Assembly (NCBI GenBank): GCA_937138275.1
Contig: CAKZOY010000036.1
Location: 1-10,036 of the forward strand
Length of the DNA stretch: 10,036 nucleotides
Source of the DNA: an uncultured Chloroflexota bacterium
Lineage (GTDB): Bacteria > Chloroflexota > Anaerolineae > B4-G1 > DUEL01
Direction of reading: 5' to 3'
Both the position numbers and the translations under genes were made by a program. Under the pieces are notes generated by a model that saw only the letters and a program-made list of their open reading frames with translations, had not been told where the DNA came from and searched no databases. Of this stretch, positions 1-6,410 are shown in pieces (position 1 is the stretch's first letter; every line of letters begins with the position of its first letter).

Positions 1-1116
1 TTATTCCAGCCGTCGGCTGACTCGGCGCACCGCAATAACGGTAATGACCGATGCCAGCAGAACAAGAGCCAGCGCATGGGGCCACAAGTCGGTCAGCGTT
101 GCCCCTTTCAGCAGGATGGCCCGGATGACGGTTAGGTAGTGGTACATCGGGACCAATCGCGCCACCCATTGCAGTACCAGCGACAGATTTTTAACCGGTA
201 CCAGGTACCCGGAGAAGGTCAGGTCCGTCAGCGCCAGCATAAAAACAAAAAGAATTGCCTGCTGCTGGGTGCGGGATACCGAAGAGATGATCACCCCCCA
301 ACTGATTTCGGCCAGAAGGAACGGAACGGTCAGCGCCAGCAGGAGCAGGAAAGACCCGCGCAGTGGCACGTGGAAGACAAAGAGAGCCACCGCCAGCAGG
401 AACAGGAAGTTGAGCATACCGATCAGGAACGCGGGGATCGCTTTTCCCAGCACGATTTCGGTCCGGCCCAGCGGAGCGACGATGAGCGCCTCCAGGGTGC
501 CCAGTTCCCGTTCGCGTGCTAATCCCAGAGAGGCGATCACCAGCGTAATCTGGTAGGTGATGAAGCCCACCTGCGCTGGAATGGCGAACTTACGGACATC
601 GTAGGCGGGGTTATAGTAGGTCACGATGCGCAGGTCCACCAACGGATCAGGGCTGATCCCCACCTCTCGCAGGCGTGCCCGGGTGTAATCGGCGAAAACG
701 GTCTGAACGGCGCTCAGGGCAATACTTGCCGCTGTATCGCTGCTCCCATCCACTATCACCTGCACCGTTGCCGTGCGGGTCGGATGGGCCAGGTCTTCGG
801 CGAACCCGGGCGGGAAGATAATGCCGACCCGTGCCATACCCCGCTCCAATCGGTCGGTCAACACCTCTTCGCTATCCACCCATTCCCGGATTGCCAGTTC
901 CTCCCGGTTGTCCAGCCGCAGGGCCAGTTGCCGGACCACCGCAGAGCGGTCTCGGTCCAGCACGATGACCGGTTCTTCCTTGATCCCCCGTCCGGTCGCC
1001 CGGGCCAGCAGGATTAATTGAAGCAGGGGCAGGATGAACAAAAACGCCGTCAGCAGCCAGTCTCGCGCCAGTTGCAGCAGTTCTTTCCAGACCAGATTGC
1101 CGATTCGGATCGCCAT
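1..1116 (-). CDS. ABC-2 type transporter permease (second of a pair)
   Basis: This is the membrane subunit of an ABC exporter of the ABC2_membrane_3 (YhhJ/YbhR/YbhS-like) family, about 371 aa, close to the usual 370-380. It has one N-terminal membrane helix (about residues 21-40), a large extracytoplasmic loop (about 45-180) ending near the family-typical YYNP (167-170), then a cluster of helices filling the C-terminal half. The cytoplasmic signature RERELGTLEALIVAPLG (201-217) precedes the next helices and is diagnostic for this family. The stop TAA is the first three bases of the window, so the gene is complete. I chose the ATG at 1116; a TTG at 1128 would overlap the upstream stop as TTGA, with GGAG only 2 bases before it, and cannot be excluded. 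It follows its paralogue by a few bases, so the two probably form a heterodimer. The ATPase partner is not in the window. The substrate is unknown. Confidence 0.92.
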   Translation of the reverse strand: MAIRIGNLVWKELLQLARDWLLTAFLFILPLLQLILLARATGRGIKEEPVIVLDRDRSAVVRQLALRLDNREELAIREWVDSEEVLTDRLERGMARVGIIFPPGFAEDLAHPTRTATVQVIVDGSSDTAASIALSAVQTVFADYTRARLREVGISPDPLVDLRIVTYYNPAYDVRKFAIPAQVGFITYQITLVIASLGLARERELGTLEALIVAPLGRTEIVLGKAIPAFLIGMLNFLFLLAVALFVFHVPLRGSFLLLLALTVPFLLAEISWGVIISSVSRTQQQAILFVFMLALTDLTFSGYLVPVKNLSLVLQWVARLVPMYHYLTVIRAILLKGATLTDLWPHALALVLLASVITVIAVRRVSRRLE

Positions 1117-1124
1117 CGCGAAAC

Positions 1125-2237
1125 TCAATACTCCATCCGCTTGCGGAACAGGAGAAGACCGCCCAGAATCCCTACGACTCCCATAGATAGCAGCAACAGA
1201 ATGGGCGTCTGTAACTGGGGAAAACCGACGCCTTTCAGAAAGACCCCGCGGCTGATGGCGATGAAATGGGTCGCTGGCAGCGCGTAGGCCACCAGCAGGG
1301 AAAACAGACTATGGGTGTCCACCGGCAGAACCAGCCCGGCCACGAAGAAACTGGGGACAAAGAAGAGAATCAGCACCAGCAACATTGCGGTCTGTTGGTT
1401 GCGGGCGAAGTTGGCGATGATTATGCTGAACCCCATTTCGGCCAGAAAGTAGAGCCCGCTCAGGAGAAGGTACAGGGCGAAGTTCCCCTCAAACGGGACG
1501 CGGAAATAGAGGACGGCGACCAGCCAGACCGGTAACACGCCCAGCAACCCGCAGGACAGATAGGCGCCCAGTTTGCCCAGCAGGTACTCCGCGCCTTGAA
1601 CCGGGGTGGCGAGTAAACTTTCAAGGGAGCCGATCTCTTTCTCGCGCGTTAGCGCCAGGGCGAGGGCCAGCGCGGGCATACAGAGGACAACGGCGACCAG
1701 CCCCGGGACCATACTGACCATAGACTTCAGTGCCGGGTTGTACCAGGCCTGGGAGTGTACTTCTACCAGAACCGGAACGAATGGAGCGGCCGATCCGGGG
1801 GCTGTAAAGGCCGTGGCGCGCTGGCTGAGAGAGGAGACCGCCTGGATCGCGGCGATGGGGTCACTGCCGTCCACCACCGCTTCCACCGATGCAGGCTCTC
1901 CTCTCTCCATTTGGCGGGCGAATCCCTTCGGGATGACCAGTACGCAGTCCAACTGCCCCGCGCGCATCCGCGCGTCCAGTTCGGCGTAGGAGTGGACTTC
2001 TCCCCGGATGTGGAATTCTCCGTCAGAGGTGATAAAAGTAATGTAGCGACGGGAAAGGCTGCTCTGGTCCAGGTCCCATACGGCCAGTTCTATTTGCTGG
2101 ACGTCCATAATGAAAATATGGGAAAGCAGGAACAGGAGCAAAGCCGGGGAGACGGTGACCAGAAAAAGCAGACGCAGGTCCCGGAAGATGTGGCGAAATT
2201 CCTTGCGCAGGATGGCGAGGAAACGTCGCAAGGACAT
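1125..2237 (-). CDS. ABC-2 type transporter permease (first of a pair)
   Basis: This 370-aa protein is a second ABC-2 permease, diverged from the downstream one but with the same plan. It has an N-terminal helix (about 22-44), an extracytoplasmic domain (about 45-170) ending near WYNP (165-168), and roughly five helices from 173 to the C-terminus. The hallmark REKEIGSLESLLATPV lies at 198-213. The KEF..IFRD stretch at the N-terminus is typical of the family. The ATG at 2237 lies 6 bases after the methyltransferase stop, with no Shine-Dalgarno sequence in front (the preceding bases are CT-rich), so it is probably translated by coupling. Known relatives work with an ABC ATPase and often an HlyD-type periplasmic adaptor to export drugs or other small molecules; neither partner is visible here. 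The export role is secure from family membership, the substrate is not. Confidence 0.92.
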   Translation of the reverse strand: MSLRRFLAILRKEFRHIFRDLRLLFLVTVSPALLLFLLSHIFIMDVQQIELAVWDLDQSSLSRRYITFITSDGEFHIRGEVHSYAELDARMRAGQLDCVLVIPKGFARQMERGEPASVEAVVDGSDPIAAIQAVSSLSQRATAFTAPGSAAPFVPVLVEVHSQAWYNPALKSMVSMVPGLVAVVLCMPALALALALTREKEIGSLESLLATPVQGAEYLLGKLGAYLSCGLLGVLPVWLVAVLYFRVPFEGNFALYLLLSGLYFLAEMGFSIIIANFARNQQTAMLLVLILFFVPSFFVAGLVLPVDTHSLFSLLVAYALPATHFIAISRGVFLKGVGFPQLQTPILLLLSMGVVGILGGLLLFRKRMEY

Positions 2238-2243
2238 CGGAGG

Positions 2244-2960
2244 TCAGCGGCGGCGGGCCTGGATATGGTAGTGCATACTGATGTGGCGGATACCCGCCCT
2301 GTCGGTGTAGTCGGAGCGGACGGGCACGAGGCTCTCCACCTCAAAAGCGGTCAGGAGGTCCCGAAGTTCTTCCTCATCGCAGTAGTGATGGGGAATATCT
2401 TTGTCGGAGGGGGCATCCTGGAGGTAAACGAAGGTAAACGGTTCCGGTTCCAGAGCGATTCCTCGCGCCACATCGGCGCGGTAGCGGGCGATATTTTCTT
2501 CCAACCGGGCCAGCATCGTGAGGTACAGCCACCCCCCCGGCCGCAGGATACGGTGGATCTCCGCAAGGATGTTCATCAGCCCGGCCAGAGTGGTGTGGTA
2601 GATTACGTGGAAGGCCAGCAAAGCGTCAAAGGAACCGTCGGCGAAGGGGGGGGAGGCCATATCGTGCAGGGCCAGTCGCGGAGTCTGCCCCTGCTGGCGC
2701 AGGCGCTCAGCGCAGATTTTCAGCCCCGTAGGAGCGATATCTCCACCGACGACTTTCAGTCCCCGGAGGCTCATCGGGATCAGGTGGCGTCCCACCCCGC
2801 AGCCCAGGTCCAGTACCCACTGCGGGGGGCTGAATCTCTCCGCCCACTCCACCACACTCGGTTCCGGATGCTCCCAGTACCGTTCGGAGACCGGCCCACC
2901 CGCCCAGAAATGCTCCCAGCCCTGTCGGCGGGGGATGGTCGGTTGGTGCTTAGATTCCAC
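2244..2960 (-). CDS. class I SAM-dependent methyltransferase
   Basis: This is a Rossmann-fold methyltransferase of the Methyltransf_11/25 type, about 238 aa counted from the GTG at 2960. The SAM-binding motif I is VLDLGCGVG (about 49-57). The acidic residue after strand 2 is the Asp in VVGGD (about 74). The HDM stretch (about 99-101) and FDALLAFHVIYH (about 111-122) correspond to motifs II and III, and LRPGG (about 139-143) is the usual loop before strand 5. The start is uncertain. A TTG at 2972 adds four residues but lacks a ribosome binding site, whereas the GTG at 2960 has GGA seven bases ahead. Either start overlaps the end of the 73-aa gene. It is embedded between two small membrane proteins and two exporter permeases. 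It may modify the exported molecule or the envelope, but that is inference; the methyl acceptor cannot be read from the sequence. Confidence 0.9.
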   Translation of the reverse strand: MESKHQPTIPRRQGWEHFWAGGPVSERYWEHPEPSVVEWAERFSPPQWVLDLGCGVGRHLIPMSLRGLKVVGGDIAPTGLKICAERLRQQGQTPRLALHDMASPPFADGSFDALLAFHVIYHTTLAGLMNILAEIHRILRPGGWLYLTMLARLEENIARYRADVARGIALEPEPFTFVYLQDAPSDKDIPHHYCDEEELRDLLTAFEVESLVPVRSDYTDRAGIRHISMHYHIQARRR

Positions 2961-3171
2961 CGGGACGTCCAAGGCCGAGGATCTGTCGGATAGCCGTCAG
3001 AATGCTCAGGCCAACCTTCACGGCATCGCCGGGCGAGATCGCCGGCAGGCGTTCCTGCCCGGATTCGTCCACCTCAATCGGAGCGGAACGCAGGTAAAGA
3101 TACGCCACACTCACGCCCAGCAGGGCGCCGATGATACCTCCGAAGAGCAGGACGCGGGTTCGCAAATTCAC
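2950..3171 (-). CDS. small single-pass membrane protein, 73 aa, unknown function
   Basis: A 73-aa protein starting at a GTG at 3171. The start is well supported by a perfect AGGAGGTGACC directly upstream (spacing 5 from AGGAGG), which also contains the stop codon of the preceding gene. The frame stays open further upstream, but that extension is an antisense-like artefact rich in Pro, Arg and Gly and lies over the 90-aa gene. The protein begins MNLRTR, then has one hydrophobic helix (about 7-27, LLFGGIIGALLGVSVAYLYL), a short acidic linker (about 32-41), and a C-terminal amphipathic segment with a second hydrophobic patch (SPGDAVKVGLSILTAIRQIL). The Gly-rich helix followed by an acidic stretch resembles small YtxH-like envelope proteins, but I do not recognise a named family. 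It overlaps the methyltransferase start, so the two are probably co-translated. Confidence 0.7.
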   Translation of the reverse strand: MNLRTRVLLFGGIIGALLGVSVAYLYLRSAPIEVDESGQERLPAISPGDAVKVGLSILTAIRQILGLGRPGGI

Positions 3172-3173
3172 GG

Positions 3174-3446
3174 TCACCTCCTGGGGCGCAACATGCTGGT
3201 CAGCGCAGCCCGGGCCGAGGCAACGGCGAGGATCGGCGCCGCCGCGCGCCGGGAAATCCGCTCTACTCCCCGCTGTCCCAGCAAGAGATACTGGCGTACG
3301 ACCAGCAGCCAGCGGGGAAGGACCCGCCACCAGCGGGAACGGTACAGGCCATAATGGACGGCGACCAGCAAAGCCACCGCAACCAGACTGCCGACGGCGG
3401 CCTCCAGGGCCAGCAGGATCAGGGCCAGATCGCGCAGAATTCCCAT
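3174..3446 (-). CDS. small membrane protein, 90 aa, unknown function
   Basis: A 90-aa basic membrane protein and the first gene of the five-gene minus-strand operon. It has a strong hydrophobic helix at about 6-31 (LALILLALEAAVGSLVAVAL). A Trp/Arg-rich stretch follows (SRWWRVLPRWLL, about 37-48), then a second moderately hydrophobic region and a strongly basic C-terminus ending RPRR. The ATG at 3446 is preceded by GGGGA at a short distance, a modest ribosome binding site. Its TGA stop (3174-3176) is buried in the ribosome binding site of the 73-aa gene two bases ahead of that gene's start. This points to translational coupling and argues that both small genes are real. No named family is recognised. 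The pair may be an accessory membrane module of the neighbouring exporter or an independent envelope unit. Confidence 0.65.
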   Translation of the reverse strand: MGILRDLALILLALEAAVGSLVAVALLVAVHYGLYRSRWWRVLPRWLLVVRQYLLLGQRGVERISRRAAAPILAVASARAALTSMLRPRR

Positions 3447-3472
3447 ATTTCCCCGTTATGGGGGGCGGGGGT

Positions 3473-3505
3473 TTTGCGGCGGGCGGCAAAGCCGCCCGCC
3501 GCAAA
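3473..3505. repeat. perfect 15-bp inverted repeat (hairpin), possible terminator
   Basis: The arms TTTGCGGCGGGCGGC (3473-3487) and its exact reverse complement (3491-3505) flank an AAA loop. A separate 10-base palindrome, AGGGATCCCT (3505-3514), abuts it. The hairpin sits 69 bases past the acyl-CoA ligase stop and 27 bases before the 90-aa gene start. No T-run follows on either strand, so it is not a classical intrinsic terminator, though a stem this stable could still halt transcription or protect the ligase mRNA 3' end. It could also be a copy of a dispersed palindromic element. Confidence 0.75.
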
Positions 3506-3573
3506 GGGATCCCTTATCCGCACCGATGGCGAAGGGTACCTCTCCGCCACCGGAAGGCGAGGACAGGCAGCGC

Positions 3574-5307
3574 CTACTCCTCCGGAGGCGGCGGCGGCGC
3601 TTGCTGAGCCTTCGCCCGCTCCTCCGCCACCAGCATCCGCCGCAGCGTCTTGCCCACAAAGGTCTTGGGCAGTTCGGGGCGGAACTCCACATAGCGCGGA
3701 TACTTGTATTTAGCCAGCCGCTCTTTGGACCACTCAATAATCTCTTCCTCGGTCGCCGTCTCCCCCGGCTTGAGGACGACCCAGGCCTTCACCGTCTCGC
3801 CGCGGTAGGGGTCGGGGATGCCCGCCACAGCAACCTCCAGAATCTTGGGATGCTGTTTGAGGACTTCCTCCACCTCGCGCGGGTAGACGTTGTAGCCGCC
3901 GCAGATGATCATGTCCTTCTTGCGGTCTACAATGTAGAAGTAGCCGTCCTCGTCCATCTTGGCAATGTCGCCAGTGAAGAGCCAGACGTTGCCGTCGGGG
4001 AGTTGACGGAGGACGTTGGCGGTCTCCGTAGGCATCTGCCAGTAGCCCTTGAAGACCTGGGGGCCGCGCAGGATCAGTTCGCCCTCCTCCCCCGGACCCA
4101 GGAAGCGGGTGCCCGTGTCCAGGTCCACGATGGCGGCATCCACATCCGGTAGCGGCAACCCAATGCTTCCCTCCCGGTTCTCGCCCAGCATCGGGTTGCA
4201 GTGCGAGGCGGTGGGCGCTTCGCTCAGGCCGTACCCCTCCCGCAGGTTCCCGCCGGTCAACTGCTCAAAGCGGGTCTGCGTCTCCCGCAGGAGCGGGGCA
4301 GAGCCGCTGATGCAGGCCTTGATGGAGCGAATGTCCACCTTCCCCTCCAGCACCTTCGGATGGTTGTTGATCGCATTGTACATCGTCGGTACGCCGGGGA
4401 AGATGCTGGGTTTGTATTTGTTGATGGTTTCCAGAACATCGTCAATGTCCCGTGGGTTGGGAACGATGATCTGGGTGGATACGGAAGCGATGCTGAAGCA
4501 CATCGCCGCCACCATCCCGTAGACGTGGAAGAGCGGCAGGGCGGTGAGGACGGTCAACTCGGTATCTTTCACTCCCGGCAGCCAGGACTTAATCTGGAGC
4601 GAGTTCGCCACCAGGTTGAAGTGGGTGGACATCGCTCCTTTGGGAACGCCCGTAGTGCCGCCGGTGTACTGGAAAATCGCCACGTCCTCTTTGGGGCGAA
4701 TATCCACTTTGGGCCGATCCGCCGGGGAATGGCTGGCCAGCACATCCTGGAACCAGCGGTCCCCCGCTGCCAGGGTCACCCGGTCACCCGACTTCTTCTC
4801 CATCGCCAGGGTGAAGAGCAGTTTGAGCACCGGCGGGAAGTACTCTTTGATGTTCGTGACAACGACATGCCGAACTCGGGTGTTCGGCTGAATCTGTTTG
4901 ACCACCGGATAGAAGCGGCTCATCACGAAGATGACTTCGGCCCCACAGTCGTTCAACTGGTGTTCCAGTTCAGGCGGCGCATACAGGGGGTTGCAGGCCA
5001 CCACGGTGCCACCGGCCTTCAGGATGCCGAAGTAGGCGATGACAAACTGGGGGCAGTTGGCCATCAGGATGGCTACCCGATCCCCTTTCTTCACCCCCAT
5101 CTTCGCCAGGGCCGCGGCCACCCGGTCGCTCAATTCGTTCAGTTGCCGGTAGGTGAGTTTACCTCCCTTAAAGATGAGTGCGGTGTGGTCTGGATACCGG
5201 CGGGCGGCATCTTCCACAAAGTGATACAGGGGGAATTCGGGGTAATCTACGTGATGCGGCACACCGGGGTCATACTTCTTCAACCACGGTCGCTTGATCT
5301 CCTCCAT
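3574..5307 (-). CDS. fadD: long-chain fatty-acid--CoA ligase (AMP-forming)
   Basis: An ANL-superfamily acyl-CoA synthetase of 577 aa, the usual length for FadD-type long-chain ligases. It activates fatty acids with ATP to acyl-AMP and then to acyl-CoA, probably at the membrane face. The P-loop-like motif YTGGTTGVPKGA is at 214-225, YGLSEAP at 359-365, TGD at 445-447, and the hinge DRKKDMIICGGYNVYP at 461-476. The catalytic lysine of the C-terminal domain is K553 in GKTLRR. All core residues look intact. The end is an unusual Pro tail (APPPPPEE). The ATG at 5307 is preceded by AAGGAGGTTAAGCA, an excellent ribosome binding site with spacing 7. Transcription appears separate from the downstream operon because of a 127-base gap with a strong hairpin. 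No other beta-oxidation gene is adjacent, so the pathway role rests on the family. The chain-length preference cannot be read with certainty. Confidence 0.95.
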   Translation of the reverse strand: MEEIKRPWLKKYDPGVPHHVDYPEFPLYHFVEDAARRYPDHTALIFKGGKLTYRQLNELSDRVAAALAKMGVKKGDRVAILMANCPQFVIAYFGILKAGGTVVACNPLYAPPELEHQLNDCGAEVIFVMSRFYPVVKQIQPNTRVRHVVVTNIKEYFPPVLKLLFTLAMEKKSGDRVTLAAGDRWFQDVLASHSPADRPKVDIRPKEDVAIFQYTGGTTGVPKGAMSTHFNLVANSLQIKSWLPGVKDTELTVLTALPLFHVYGMVAAMCFSIASVSTQIIVPNPRDIDDVLETINKYKPSIFPGVPTMYNAINNHPKVLEGKVDIRSIKACISGSAPLLRETQTRFEQLTGGNLREGYGLSEAPTASHCNPMLGENREGSIGLPLPDVDAAIVDLDTGTRFLGPGEEGELILRGPQVFKGYWQMPTETANVLRQLPDGNVWLFTGDIAKMDEDGYFYIVDRKKDMIICGGYNVYPREVEEVLKQHPKILEVAVAGIPDPYRGETVKAWVVLKPGETATEEEIIEWSKERLAKYKYPRYVEFRPELPKTFVGKTLRRMLVAEERAKAQQAPPPPPEE

Positions 5308-5310
5308 TGC

Positions 5311-5373
5311 TTAACCTCCTTGCTGGGGATTGCAGAATAGGGCCTGGACGTGGGAAAATCGTGTGGATCGCAT
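5311..5373 (-). other. possible 20-codon leader ORF ahead of the acyl-CoA ligase
   Basis: The minus strand reads ATG at 5373 through TAA at 5311-5313, encoding MRSTRFSHVQALFCNPQQGG. Its stop codon lies within the ribosome binding region of the ligase gene (GGAGGTTAAGCAATG), which is the geometry of a coupled leader peptide. AGGGA lies 8 bases before the ATG, a weak binding site, and a much stronger one lies 18 bases away. A short ORF like this can arise by chance and its peptide has no recognisable attenuation pattern. Confidence 0.2.
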
Positions 5374-5386
5374 TTAGTTTTTCCCT

Positions 5387-5400
5387 GGTCACCTCCTTTC
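5387..5400 (-). promoter_or_regulatory. orphan strong Shine-Dalgarno sequence
   Basis: Read on the minus strand this is GAAAGGAGGTGACC, whose first 12 bases are a perfect complement of the usual 16S rRNA 3' tail. The core AGGAGGTGACC is identical to the ribosome binding site of the 73-aa gene (3172-3182). No ATG, GTG or TTG occurs at the normal distance; the nearest ATG is 18 bases beyond AGGAGG, at 5373. It lies in the leader of the acyl-CoA ligase gene and could be a standby ribosome site or the relic of a lost small gene. Confidence 0.4.
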
Positions 5401-5421
5401 GTGTGGAAGGCGTTTTTGTTC

Positions 5422-5448
5422 ATAAAAGACGGGAATTTATCCCGACTT
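5422..5448 (-). terminator. probable intrinsic terminator after the LysM lipoprotein gene
   Basis: On the minus strand the arms AAGTCGGGA and TCCCGTCTT pair at 8 of 9 positions (one T-T mismatch) around a TAAAT loop and run into TTAT. The T-rich exit (CTTTTAT) suits a modest factor-independent terminator. It lies about 90 bases past the LysM gene stop and separates that gene from the acyl-CoA ligase gene. The stem is short, so confidence is moderate. Confidence 0.42.
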
Positions 5449-5534
5449 CAGCCGTTATCTTCACCAGGCAGAGAGGAGATCACTGGAATTCGTGGGAATT
5501 TGTGCCCTGTGTAGCCGATAGGATGTCGGATCGG

Positions 5535-6248
5535 TCAGGGAATGACCGGGATCCGGATCACCTGTCCGACACGGATCTGGTGCGGGTTGGCAATTCTGTT
5601 GTACGAAGCCAGGTACAGGTAATTCATATTATATCGGAGCGCGATGCGAAACAGGTTATCCCCCGGCTGAACGGTGTACCGAATCTCGTTCTGGGTGGGC
5701 GGTTGCCCCGTACCGGGGATCCGTAACACCTGACCGGGGTAGATGAGGTTGGGGTTCACGATGTTATTGTAGGCTGCCAGTGTCCGGTAATCCACTCCGA
5801 AACGCTGCGCGATGCGGAAGAGCCGATCTCCTGGCTGGACGGTGTAGGTAATCTCAGGACCTGCGGCGGTGGCTGCTGTTCCCTCCGCGGGCTGTCTCTC
5901 GGCCGGTTGGGGAGGGGCAGCCTCTGTCGGGGCTGGGGTTTCCGGCGGAACAGTGGGAGTCTCTGCTGGTGGGACGGTAGGGACGATAAATTCCGGTGTG
6001 GGGGATGGTGGCACCTCTTCTGAAGGCCCAGGGGTGGGGGTCTCCGTAAAAACCGGTGCAAACTCCGTTGCTTCGGCGGTGTTCTGAGCAGCCTGAGCAG
6101 CGAGGGTAGCCATTCCAGCCTCTTCCAGTTCTTGCTGGGATGGGGTGGGAGTGACATCAGGAGCAGCAGGCATGTAGCAACCGGTCAGCAGGAAGAGGAT
6201 GAAAACCCCAGCCAGCAATGCGGGGATATAAGGACGGACCTTCGTCAT
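5535..6248 (-). CDS. LysM-domain lipoprotein, two LysM repeats
   Basis: A 237-aa secreted lipoprotein that probably binds peptidoglycan or another N-acetylglucosamine polymer at the cell surface. The N-terminus MTKVRPYIPALLAG is followed by a hydrophobic helix and the lipobox LLTGC, with the lipidated Cys at 24. A low-complexity linker rich in Pro, Thr, Ala and Glu spans about 30-130. Two LysM domains follow at about 134-178 (YTVQPGDRLFRIAQRFGV start, VLRIP end) and 191-235 (YTVQPGDNLFRIALRYNM start, VIRIP end). The ATG at 6248 is chosen over one at 6299. It has a perfect AAAGGAGGT five to six bases upstream and begins the signal peptide, and the 6299 codon lies upstream of the promoter -10 box. 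No catalytic domain is attached, so it is likely an anchor or binding protein rather than a hydrolase. It is transcribed alone from its own promoter, divergent from the site-2 protease operon. Confidence 0.93.
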   Translation of the reverse strand: MTKVRPYIPALLAGVFILFLLTGCYMPAAPDVTPTPSQQELEEAGMATLAAQAAQNTAEATEFAPVFTETPTPGPSEEVPPSPTPEFIVPTVPPAETPTVPPETPAPTEAAPPQPAERQPAEGTAATAAGPEITYTVQPGDRLFRIAQRFGVDYRTLAAYNNIVNPNLIYPGQVLRIPGTGQPPTQNEIRYTVQPGDNLFRIALRYNMNYLYLASYNRIANPHQIRVGQVIRIPVIP

Positions 6249-6289
6249 CTGACCTCCTTTCGGTGGCCCGTAACTGGTGGACTGACTAT

Positions 6290-6318
6290 ATAATACCATA
6301 ATGCAGGGGGGAAGTCAA
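6290..6318 (-). promoter_or_regulatory. sigma-70-type promoter for the LysM lipoprotein gene
   Basis: On the minus strand TTGACT (6318-6313) and TATTAT (6295-6290) are separated by exactly 17 bases, a near-consensus housekeeping promoter. Transcription would start near 6283, giving a leader of about 35 bases to the ATG at 6248 with its strong ribosome binding site. This placement also rules out the longer ATG at 6299 as the start. Confidence 0.8.
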
Positions 6319-6367
6319 GCGAAAACTGCAATATCCCGCGATCCCGCTTTTGTGGCTGCACTTTTTG

Positions 6368-6376
6368 TGGTACAAT
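6368..6376 (+). promoter_or_regulatory. extended -10 promoter for the site-2 protease operon
   Basis: TGGTACAAT contains the -10 hexamer TACAAT (6371-6376) with the TG of an extended -10 element at 6368-6369. The -35 region is poor (TTTTGT at 6348-6353, spacing 17), as is common when the extended -10 is present. The start site would fall near 6383, about 28 bases before the ATG at 6411. The promoter diverges from the LysM promoter, with only about 50 bases between the two -35 to -10 cores. Confidence 0.6.
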
Positions 6377-6410
6377 ACTTCAGGCAACATCTCTCTGGAG
6401 AAAACGCCCG

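Noticed and set aside
1755..2993. A 412-codon open frame on the plus strand opposite the permease and methyltransferase genes
   Set aside because: It crosses two well-supported minus-strand genes, has low-complexity composition and no domain.
3172..3504. N-terminal extension of the 73-aa membrane protein frame to 184 aa
   Set aside because: The extension is Pro/Arg/Gly-rich, overlaps the 90-aa gene and the hairpin, and ignores the perfect ribosome binding site in front of the GTG at 3171.
4201..5340. A 379-codon plus-strand frame opposite the acyl-CoA ligase
   Set aside because: Antisense shadow of a gene with all ANL motifs; its His/Gln/Arg-rich translation resembles no protein family.
5381..5400. 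Plus-strand resemblance of this stretch to the 3' end of 16S rRNA
   Set aside because: The match is limited to the anti-Shine-Dalgarno segment with no other rRNA sequence around it; it is explained as a Shine-Dalgarno sequence on the minus strand.
5532..5548. Inverted repeat CGGTCA/TGACCG over the LysM gene stop codon
   Set aside because: Only six base pairs, it includes coding sequence and is followed by no T-run; the hairpin at 5422-5448 is a better terminator candidate.
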